From NCBI GenBank assembly GCA_937906355.1, contig CALCWF010000176.1:1-5202 (forward strand): a DNA stretch of 5,202 bases. Direction: 5' to 3'. The position numbers and the translations under genes were made by a program. The notes beneath the pieces are model-generated. The model did not search any database, was not told the origin of the DNA, and saw only the letters and a list, made by a program, of their open reading frames with translations. Source of the DNA: an uncultured Rickettsiales bacterium (GTDB lineage: Bacteria; Pseudomonadota; Alphaproteobacteria; Rickettsiales; Deianiraeaceae). Each line of letters opens with the position of its first letter. Within the stretch, counting starts at the first letter, position 1. Positions 1 to 5,202 of this stretch are shown here, piece by piece.

Positions 1-1209
1 TTTTAATTCATCAAGTCTTTTTCTCAACTCGTTAACGAACATTTTAATATTTTTATCATCACTTTCACTATCCGCGTATCCATAATCTGTGTCGAAATTC
101 AACGATATAATTATTGGCTTTTTACCATTACATAGTTTAGCTATCTTTGCTATATAATTCACAATACGCCCCATCTGCATCCTCCGTTTTTCTATATCTT
201 CTGGCTTATTTCTCTCTTTCCATACATGCCCCCTTTTGTCCATTTTAGGTATTTTCACGAAGCTATTAGACAATATATCAGATATATCGATATTCAGGAC
301 GCTTATATTCTTTAATACGTTTCTTTTTTCCTTTTTGAAGTTTTTAAGATCCTCTTTTATCTTTGTTTTATAAGAACTATTCTCCCTATCTTCTTTCTTC
401 TTTCTCTCCTCCTCCTCTTTCTTTTTCTCCTCTTCTTCTTCTTTCTTTTTTTCTTCTTCTTTCTTTTTATCATCTTTTTCTTCTTCGTTCTCATTATTCG
501 AATCACCGTCTTCTTTTTTTACGTCCTGTTCTGCCTTGTCCTTTTCATCGCCGTTTTCTTTTTGTTTTTTATCCTCTTCCTCGTTCTCGTCGTCTTCATC
601 GTCTGCGTAGTAATCATTGTCATCATCATCATTTTCGTCTTTGTCGTTATCTAAATAGTCGCTACACGCCGTCAGATCAACGAAGTGAGAATTATCATTT
701 TGATATTTTTTCTTATTAAGTTCAAACTCCTCCTTCGAGCCGATATAACTATCACTCGCTTTTGAATGCCCGAAAGAAAGAAAAAACTCAGTTCCTGAGC
801 GTTTTACAAATTCTTTGTCAACGTTGTTATCACGTAATATCTTTCTATCGTCAATATACTCAATGTATTGAAGTGGTTCATTATTTTTGAATAGTCCCTT
901 TCTCTTTCTCTTGCCATACGTATCATATACGACGCCTTCGCCACTACGATTAACGTATGTATCCTTAGAGTATTTCGCGACAAAATTTCCATAGTAAATC
1001 TCGTCTTTTTTTTTATCTATTCTGATTATCTTGCTGTCCTGATTTATATTTCTTATTGAAATCGGATCCAACTCAGTTAATACGTTATTTTCATCGAAAT
1101 AATAAATACCGTCTCCTCTCCATAATAACGCAGACAGAGTGCTCTTCGATAGCTCCTCTATTCTCTCAATATCTCTTATTCTTTCATCATTTGTTTTATT
1201 CGATAGCAT
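1..1209 (-). CDS. Unrecognised protein with acidic and Lys/Glu-rich central region, C-terminus beyond window
   Basis: The frame opens at ATG 1209 (MLSNKTNDERIRDIERIEEL) and stays open for 403 codons to the left edge with no stop, so the gene is 3'-truncated by the window. Residues 1-183 are mixed, fold-like sequence with aromatic residues (for example LLWRGDGIYYFDENN at 29-43). Residues 184-243 are very rich in Asp, Glu and Asn. Residues 244-283 are almost only Glu, Lys and Arg, which suggests a charged single helix or coiled coil. Residues 284-403 look folded again, ending with a hydrophobic strand (KPIIISLNFD, 364-373), an acidic stretch and a basic amphipathic helix (MFVNELRKRLDEL). I see no signal peptide or membrane segment, so it is probably cytoplasmic. 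I do not recognise the family. The C-terminal arrangement only faintly recalls replication-initiator or Gp2-like domains. It lies 157 bases downstream of the methylase gene in the same direction and may be co-transcribed. The frame is well supported by length and codon pattern; no function is assigned. Confidence 0.82.
   Translation of the reverse strand, partial: MLSNKTNDERIRDIERIEELSKSTLSALLWRGDGIYYFDENNVLTELDPISIRNINQDSKIIRIDKKKDEIYYGNFVAKYSKDTYVNRSGEGVVYDTYGKRKRKGLFKNNEPLQYIEYIDDRKILRDNNVDKEFVKRSGTEFFLSFGHSKASDSYIGSKEEFELNKKKYQNDNSHFVDLTACSDYLDNDKDENDDDDNDYYADDEDDENEEEDKKQKENGDEKDKAEQDVKKEDGDSNNENEEEKDDKKKEEEKKKEEEEEKKKEEEERKKKEDRENSSYKTKIKEDLKNFKKEKRNVLKNISVLNIDISDILSNSFVKIPKMDKRGHVWKERNKPEDIEKRRMQMGRIVNYIAKIAKLCNGKKPIIISLNFDTDYGYADSESDDKNIKMFVNELRKRLDELK
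389..468. repeat. 80-nt uninterrupted polypyrimidine/polypurine tract
   Basis: On the plus strand every base from 389 to 468 is C or T, bounded by A388 and A469. It consists of irregular TTC, TTTC and CTC units. On the coding (minus) strand it is all purine and encodes part of the Glu/Lys-rich segment of the left-hand protein, about residues 248-274. The simplest explanation is the amino-acid composition (GAA, GAG, AAA and AAG codons). Long purine mirror-like tracts can also form triplex DNA or slip during replication. Confidence 0.9.
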
Positions 1210-1233
1210 TATTTGACGAAATAAACTACGTAT

Positions 1234-1239
1234 ATTATA
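1234..1239 (-). promoter_or_regulatory. Candidate -10 box (TATAAT) for the left-hand gene
   Basis: The minus strand reads a perfect TATAAT here, 24 bases before ATG 1209, which would give a leader of roughly 15-20 nt. No TTGACA-like -35 box is visible at normal spacing; that place is taken by a poly-T tract. In DNA this AT-rich a TATAAT can arise by chance, and in an archaeal host the logic would differ. No Shine-Dalgarno sequence lies between this box and the start codon. Confidence 0.35.
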
Positions 1240-1243
1240 ACAA

Positions 1244-1261
1244 TAAAAAAAATAAAAAAAA
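1244..1261. repeat. Perfect tandem pair of a 9-bp unit, T plus eight A
   Basis: The plus strand reads T followed by eight A, twice in a row. On the minus strand this is two T8 runs separated by single A. The tract sits between the end of the methylase gene and the candidate -10 box of the left-hand gene. It could act as a T-rich terminator tail for the first, as promoter spacer for the second, or both. Confidence 0.8.
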
Positions 1262-1291
1262 GATTTTTGATTCTCGACAAAGAAAGTGTCG
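1254..1291 (-). terminator. Weak terminator-like hairpin plus T-tract after the methylase gene
   Basis: On the minus strand a 5-bp stem (CGACA with TGTCG, arms at 1287-1291 and 1275-1279, 7-nt loop) is followed 13 bases later by a T8 run (1261-1254). It lies 76 bases past the methylase stop at 1367. The stem is short and the gap to the T-run is longer than in a standard intrinsic terminator. Read-through into the left-hand gene is therefore quite possible. Confidence 0.28.
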
Positions 1292-1366
1292 GCTTTTATC
1301 TGCAAATGCAAGATTATCGCAGGGCAACGAGCGTCAAGACGAGAAAAGACAATTTCGAGAAACTAA

Positions 1367-3904
1367 CTAAAATATATTCTCTCTCTCCCATAGCAATAAA
1401 CCAGCTTCCACAAGTTGCCTGTTTATCTTCTCGGCAAGCCTCGTCCTCGCCTCGAAAAATGCTTTGAAAGTTGGCACCGCATCGTTAGTGATATATTGAT
1501 TGTTTGGCTTGCATAATGCTTGTTCGCTAAAACCAGTTTGACCTTTTGTTGTTTTAATTTTGTGTATTCTATCATCATCTTTTCTGTCTAATTCTTGACA
1601 CTGGCCTTTTTGCATAATCCTCACAGAAATATCGTAAAAACTATCATTCCAGTCAGCATCGTTATATGTTTTTTTATAGTATTTAAATACACCCAAGGCA
1701 CGTTTATACAACTCTAACGCCTCTTTCGAAAACTTCAACTTGTGAAACCACTCTCTAAAATCAAAAACATGACTCGCACCCTCTTCGTTTTTGGTCGCCT
1801 CTCTCCATTCGAGATTATTCAATTCATTATATCCACACCCTAACTCTTCATACTTGAACGGTTGAAGATAGTTGACTTTTGTTTTATTTGAGAAAAAATT
1901 ACCTATATAATATAAAGACATCATTATTGCATCGTTTTTTAGCTCTTCGCTCAAATCTTCAAATGTGCCTTTATAACAAAAATCATTATATTCGAAATAT
2001 TTTGCATCTGTATCAAAACTCAGACCTTTTGACACGAGACAGTATTCTAAATTGTTTGTCGTTATTTTGTTGTTTCTATTCTTTCCACCATTGCCAATGT
2101 TTAAAACATTCTGCAAGTAGCACCAACTACCAATCCCACCGCCGGTCGTTGAATGTTCCACTATCTTCTTCTCGATTTCGTCGATCAGATTTGGTTTTGT
2201 TGGATAATAAGTATAAGTTTTTATTAAGTGGAGCCTATCGTCTTTTGCCTTACCTGTTAGTGCTTCTGTTCCTATCTTTCCGTCTTGTTTTGGAATGCGA
2301 TCTAGTTCGTATCTATCTATTTTTATCTCATCTTTGTTTATTCTCTCTCCTTTTGCTTTGTCTTTGTCGAAAATAACCTGTGAAATAGGCCAGTCGCTTA
2401 GCTCGAACGTCTCCGCCGTGCTCATTATGTGAGAAACGATATTCATTTTTGACTTTATATAGTGTTCTATCTCGTCACAAAAAAAGCTCTCCGTCTCGTA
2501 GTAGAAAACGATAGTATCTGGTCTTAGCTTACAGACTTTGTCATAAAACTCTATTGCAAGATTTTCGCTGTGCCCAGCTTCATTTCTATACGGAGGATTC
2601 ATTATTATCATAAGTTTTCTATTCATTTTCTTAGCAATATCTGCGACGTTTAATTCTTCGCTCGAAGTCGATATTTTGAACTTTGGTTGCTCTTTGTCTA
2701 TTTCACCGCTTCTCATCTTATCGAGTTGTAAATAATTGAACTGTTTTATATTTTTAAAACCTTTCATTCTTACGATATCGACATCGAGTTTTTCGAGCGT
2801 CGACATGAAGCAGTATTTTTCCTTGAATTCTGACGTAAAATCATTTTCAAGATTCCCGACGCCACAGCATGGATCGAAAACTATGTATTCGTCTTGCCAG
2901 TTTTCTCCGTAGAATTTGCTCAGTAGTTCGTTTTGTTTTTCAACGAAGCAAGGAGGTGTATAGAATGCACCTGTCTTTTTCCTATATTTTTTCGTGTAAA
3001 TCATTCCGCTACGTTCTAGAATTTTTTTAAACTCATCTTCGCTTGGCGGTCTTTTATATTTGTTCCAGAAGGCTTTATACCTTACGCTATCTGCGAAGAA
3101 ATAATGATTAAAGTTGTCGTATAATATTGAAAACGGATCTTCTTCGTTTTGTAATTTGTATTTTCCCAAATTCATTGAATTTTTTATTAGTCCACTATCT
3201 TCATCGACGGCGAATAACACTCCTTTTGGTGCATTTTTGTCTTGATTTTCATCTTGCTTTATAAGGTAATTTTCGTTATTTAACGCATCTGTTAGAAACA
3301 AATTAACCAACTCTTGACTATCTATTATTTCTGTATCTTCACGAGTAAATCTTATGTTCTCTCTCCATTCGCTGAATACGTCTTGTACGTTCTTGAATGT
3401 TATATCAATTTTTACTTCCTGACTACTCACTAACTTGGTATAAAATTCTTTTATCTCATTATTGTAGTATGTGATTATTGAGCCCTGAATATTAGAGAAT
3501 ATCTTCTCCCTTGCGTCAAAGGACGGTTTAGAAGGTTTTTCGTTTTCGTAGTCAATATCAAGAGAGTATAAATCTAACGTCGAGATATCAAAATACTTCA
3601 AAACGTCGACCTTATCTTTCCCTTCTTTGTAGTTATACGCTATCGCTAATTTGTTTATTCTATTCTTTTGTTTGTAGTTTGTAATGACAATTTGTGCTAA
3701 TGCCTCTTTAATTTTATCGTCATTTACGAGCTTGTCTTTGAATTCGACATAACAAACACTCTCTTTTTGTTTGTTTTGAAAGATAACATCAACTTTATTT
3801 TCTTCTATGACACATAGATTAGAAATACAGTACTTGTTGATGAAAGTATGTTGGTATTTTTTCTCCTCTTTTTTCTCTCTTTCCTCATCTCCTCTGTTGC
3901 TCAT
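1367..3904 (-). CDS. Eco57I-like N6-adenine DNA methyltransferase with N-terminal nuclease-like domain (type IIG restriction-modification-like)
   Basis: This 845-residue cytoplasmic protein should transfer a methyl group from S-adenosylmethionine to adenine N6 in DNA. The methylase motifs appear in family order: motif X-like TGAFYTPP (311-318), SAM-binding motif I FDPCCGVGNLE (343-353) and catalytic motif IV NPPY (436-439). A likely target-recognition region follows (about 515-700, with a Gly-rich TTGGGIGSW at 586-594). The C-terminal helical part (about 715-765) resembles the ends of Eco57I-type enzymes. Near the N-terminus, VDVIF (Asp39) and YVEFKDK (Glu54, Lys56) match a PD-(D/E)xK nuclease core, so it may cut as well as methylate. 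Type IIG enzymes are often longer, so this one is compact. An orphan methylase or a phage-defence enzyme is the alternative. ATG 3904 is the first start in a region without a Shine-Dalgarno sequence; the next residues are charged (Glu/Lys/Arg). The stop is TAG. No separate specificity or endonuclease gene is visible nearby. Confidence 0.92.
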   Translation of the reverse strand: MSNRGDEEREKKEEKKYQHTFINKYCISNLCVIEENKVDVIFQNKQKESVCYVEFKDKLVNDDKIKEALAQIVITNYKQKNRINKLAIAYNYKEGKDKVDVLKYFDISTLDLYSLDIDYENEKPSKPSFDAREKIFSNIQGSIITYYNNEIKEFYTKLVSSQEVKIDITFKNVQDVFSEWRENIRFTREDTEIIDSQELVNLFLTDALNNENYLIKQDENQDKNAPKGVLFAVDEDSGLIKNSMNLGKYKLQNEEDPFSILYDNFNHYFFADSVRYKAFWNKYKRPPSEDEFKKILERSGMIYTKKYRKKTGAFYTPPCFVEKQNELLSKFYGENWQDEYIVFDPCCGVGNLENDFTSEFKEKYCFMSTLEKLDVDIVRMKGFKNIKQFNYLQLDKMRSGEIDKEQPKFKISTSSEELNVADIAKKMNRKLMIIMNPPYRNEAGHSENLAIEFYDKVCKLRPDTIVFYYETESFFCDEIEHYIKSKMNIVSHIMSTAETFELSDWPISQVIFDKDKAKGERINKDEIKIDRYELDRIPKQDGKIGTEALTGKAKDDRLHLIKTYTYYPTKPNLIDEIEKKIVEHSTTGGGIGSWCYLQNVLNIGNGGKNRNNKITTNNLEYCLVSKGLSFDTDAKYFEYNDFCYKGTFEDLSEELKNDAIMMSLYYIGNFFSNKTKVNYLQPFKYEELGCGYNELNNLEWREATKNEEGASHVFDFREWFHKLKFSKEALELYKRALGVFKYYKKTYNDADWNDSFYDISVRIMQKGQCQELDRKDDDRIHKIKTTKGQTGFSEQALCKPNNQYITNDAVPTFKAFFEARTRLAEKINRQLVEAGLLLWERENIF

Positions 3905-4090
3905 AGCACGAAAATTACTTTTCGAGTATTGAAATAAATAATTGTTATTTTAAGTCAATTTTTATTATATTACGTCGTCCCGTTTTTACATTTTAGCTTC
4001 TCGCAGAGAGATCGTTGTCTTAAAAAGAATACAGTCTTGAAAATTAAAAACCGTATTTGAGACTATATTCGCAGAATTCTCACGTCCATT
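3905..4090. promoter_or_regulatory. Divergent intergenic region between methylase and DedA genes
   Basis: These 186 bases separate two start codons on opposite strands, so they should hold both promoters. Toward the methylase, the minus strand has TTGACT (3958-3953) as a possible -35 box, but only a weak TATTTC about 16 bases further on. Toward the DedA gene, TTGAAA (4037-4042) and TATATT (4064-4069) are present but 21 bases apart, too far for a standard sigma-70 pair. Neither start is preceded by a Shine-Dalgarno sequence. I see no small gene here. CG dinucleotides are present, as in the flanking genes. Confidence 0.5.
3909..3924. promoter_or_regulatory. Perfect 6-bp inverted repeat just upstream of the methylase start
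   Basis: CGAAAA (3909-3914), a 4-base spacer and TTTTCG (3919-3924) form a perfect inverted repeat that ends four bases from the ATG. In RNA it would be a small 6-bp tetraloop hairpin covering the place where a ribosome binding site would normally be. In DNA it could be an operator half-site pair for a small regulator. It is short, and chance pairing in AT-rich DNA is possible. Confidence 0.45.
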
Positions 4091-5005
4091 ATGAGGGATT
4101 TTATACTTGAAATTTTCAAACTGATAGGTGAACTAAACTACTGGCATATAGGTCTACTTACCGCACTGGAAAGCACCTGTATTCCTATCGTTATACCGGT
4201 CGAAACGGTAATAATTCCAATGGGATATTACGCGTATCTCGGAGTCAAAAGTCTACCATTATTAATGTTTGCGTCCACGATTGGTATCGTCTGTGGCTGT
4301 GTGATTAACTATTATTTCGCTATGTTGCTCGGTAGAACGTTTATATACAAAAACGCAAAACTATTACATATCAATATCGAGAGACTGAAAAAGATAGAGA
4401 AAATGTTTCTACGTCATGGGCGTCTATTGATGTTCGTCGGTAGATTTGTTCCGATTCCAGCGTTCAAGCACATAATAACGATTCCAGCTGGAATGGCAAA
4501 AATGCCGATAGGACAATTCATATTCTATAATATGCTCGGCGGTTTTATATTTTCAACGTCAATGTTATTAATAGGCTACTTTTTTGGAAGTAGCGAAGAA
4601 CTGATACATAAAGCAATTGGTAAATTCACCGTCGCATGCGTCATTATATTCATAACCTATCTAGCAGTTCGAATTGTAGTAACAATTATATCGAAAAGAC
4701 ATAGAAACGAAATCTGCGACGATATATACGCTGAAACAATAGATACGGAAGATTTGAAGTCTAAACAGAAAGATAACGATCTGCCATACGATATGTACAG
4801 AACGAACGACGATAATAATGCAGAAAAAAAAGATAGTGAAAAAGATAAATACAAAAATCTACACACAAAAATAGGCAAAGCGTCGTTTTTCGAAAAAATT
4901 AGACGTCATAGAAATAAAAAGCATATCTATACAACTAACTCGTTTGACCGCAGTAAAGGAACGAAGAAAAGCTCACGAATAAAAATCTTTAAACGAAGAA
5001 AATAA
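4091..5005 (+). CDS. DedA-family integral membrane protein with long charged C-terminal tail
   Basis: The first 200 residues belong to the DedA/SNARE-associated family. These inner-membrane proteins are linked to lipid (undecaprenyl phosphate or phospholipid) translocation and membrane homeostasis. Visible signs are the acidic N-terminal motif ALESTCIPIVIPVETVIIPMG (25-45; Glu27 and Glu38), and GRFVPIPAFK (117-126) followed by IPAGMAKM (131-138). Hydrophobic stretches lie near 18-47, 53-81, 113-137, 143-166 and 178-200. The Arg usually found ahead of the IPAG motif appears to be Lys126, with about two extra residues before it. Residues 201-304 form a hydrophilic tail, Asp/Lys-rich and then strongly basic, ending IKIFKRRK. 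Most family members lack such a tail and are about 200-220 residues long. ATG 4091 is the only good start: an in-frame stop lies at 4058-4060 and no earlier ATG exists. It is divergent from the methylase gene and convergent with the right-hand gene. The substrate cannot be read from sequence. Confidence 0.93.
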   Translation: MRDFILEIFKLIGELNYWHIGLLTALESTCIPIVIPVETVIIPMGYYAYLGVKSLPLLMFASTIGIVCGCVINYYFAMLLGRTFIYKNAKLLHINIERLKKIEKMFLRHGRLLMFVGRFVPIPAFKHIITIPAGMAKMPIGQFIFYNMLGGFIFSTSMLLIGYFFGSSEELIHKAIGKFTVACVIIFITYLAVRIVVTIISKRHRNEICDDIYAETIDTEDLKSKQKDNDLPYDMYRTNDDNNAEKKDSEKDKYKNLHTKIGKASFFEKIRRHRNKKHIYTTNSFDRSKGTKKSSRIKIFKRRK

Positions 5006-5013
5006 ATAGAAAA

Positions 5014-5040
5014 GTAAGAGGATTTTTATAAATCTCTTAC
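5014..5040. terminator. Stem-loop between the convergent DedA and surface-protein genes
   Basis: GTAAGA (5014-5019) plus GATTT (5021-5025) pair with AAATC (5030-5034) plus TCTTAC (5035-5040). This gives 11 pairs with one bulged G and a 4-base loop. In the minus direction the hairpin spans the last codons and stop of the right-hand gene and is followed by a T-rich stretch (TTTTCTATTTATTTTC), which suits a terminator for that gene. In the plus direction no T-run follows, so it is a poorer terminator for the DedA gene. It also sits at the composition change described in the findings. Confidence 0.5.
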
Positions 5041-5202
5041 AGTAATGTAATTTGAAGTCATGGCACTGCTATAAATAGCTGTGATAATATATTCACTAGG
5101 CAATAAATTGATATTTAACCTGGCTATTCCATCATCATCAGTTATTTTCTGATAGAAGACACCATGAATATTGAAAGTTAACAAAACACCTTTTACAGGT
5201 TT
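5026..5202 (-). CDS. C-terminal end of an Ig-like-repeat surface (adhesin-like) protein, N-terminus beyond window
   Basis: Reading the minus strand from the right edge gives 58 residues and a TAA stop at 5026-5028. The sequence holds GVLLTFNIHGVFYQKITDDD, then GIARLNINLLPSEYIITAIY, and ends SNYITVRDL. This is the pattern of the Ig-like beta-sandwich repeat found many times over in the large adhesin-like proteins of gut methanogens (Methanobrevibacter, Methanosphaera): a valine/threonine strand, an NGVFY-type hairpin, a TDENG turn, LNINL and a closing YIITA...ITV strand. Such proteins are secreted and shown on the cell surface, where they are thought to help attachment to partner cells or substrates. 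Here the last repeat ends the protein; no cell-wall or membrane anchor follows it. The frame is short, but the family resemblance is strong. It contains no CG dinucleotide, unlike every other gene in the window. Confidence 0.78.
   Translation of the reverse strand, partial: KPVKGVLLTFNIHGVFYQKITDDDGIARLNINLLPSEYIITAIYSSAMTSNYITVRDL

Noticed and set aside
363..719. 118-codon open frame on the plus strand, Leu/Phe/Ser-rich
   Set aside because: It lies wholly opposite the left-hand gene. Its composition is just the complement of the Glu/Lys/Asp-rich coding tract, so it is a shadow frame.
804..992. 62-codon minus-strand frame
   Set aside because: It overlaps the left-hand gene on the same strand in another frame, with no separate start signal.
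1332..1341. CGTC-AA-GACG inverted repeat just past the methylase stop
   Set aside because: The stem is 4 bp with a 2-base loop and no T-run follows, so it does not support a terminator.
1056..1467. Two overlapping plus-strand frames (1056-1370 and 1267-1467)
   Set aside because: They run across the start of the left-hand gene, the poly-A tract and the methylase 3' end on the opposite strand. They have no start signals and no protein-like composition.
1879..2376. 165-codon plus-strand frame, Leu/Cys/Ser-rich
   Set aside because: It is antisense to the recognition region of the methylase, whose own motifs fix the real frame.
3999..4009. TCTC-GCA-GAGA inverted repeat in the divergent intergenic region
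   Set aside because: A 4-bp stem is too short to separate from chance.
4657..4878. 73-codon minus-strand frame with hydrophobic Ser/Phe/Leu stretches
   Set aside because: It is opposite the DedA tail, and its apparent hydrophobicity comes from complementing Lys/Asp codons.
1..5202. CRISPR array, tRNA, rRNA or insertion-sequence ends
   Set aside because: I looked for regularly spaced repeats, cloverleaf-like sequence and paired terminal repeats around a transposase and saw none.

Overview
This is an AT-rich window, by eye about one third G+C. It holds two complete genes and two genes cut by the window edges. Three of the four look like one genome: AT-rich but well supplied with CG dinucleotides (TCG, ACG and GCG codons are common). 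None of these three has a visible Shine-Dalgarno sequence before its start. TGG encodes Trp and no in-frame TGA is needed, so the code looks standard. I cannot name the organism. The DedA protein and the restriction-modification-type protein read as bacterial, possibly from a host-associated AT-rich lineage, but that is an impression and not a demonstration.

Layout. Positions 1-1209 (minus strand) are the first 403 codons of an unrecognised protein with a very acidic, Lys/Glu-rich middle, still open at the left edge. An intergenic gap (1210-1366) carries a possible -10 box for that gene, a tandem poly-T tract and a weak terminator-like hairpin. Positions 1367-3904 (minus) encode an 845-residue Eco57I-like N6-adenine DNA methyltransferase. 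It has FYTP, DPCCGVG and NPPY motifs and a likely PD-(D/E)xK nuclease domain at its N-terminus, so it resembles a compact single-chain type IIG restriction-modification enzyme. A divergent intergenic region (3905-4090) has a small perfect hairpin four bases from the methylase start. Positions 4091-5005 (plus) encode a DedA-family membrane protein with an unusual 100-residue charged tail. Positions 5026-5202 (minus) are the last 58 codons of an Ig-like-repeat surface protein of the kind called adhesin-like protein in Methanobrevibacter and Methanosphaera.

How the parts relate. The two left genes run in the same direction, methylase-nuclease first. They could be an accessory or defence-type module, but no functional link between them is shown. 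The DedA gene is divergent and probably independent. The right-hand 197 bases differ sharply from the rest: no CG dinucleotide at all and a methanogen-type protein. The window may therefore cross a transfer boundary or an assembly chimera near 5006-5025. This is the observation I would check first. The cut left protein, whose last visible part faintly resembles the opening of a rolling-circle replication or Gp2-like domain, is the best place to look for something undescribed.
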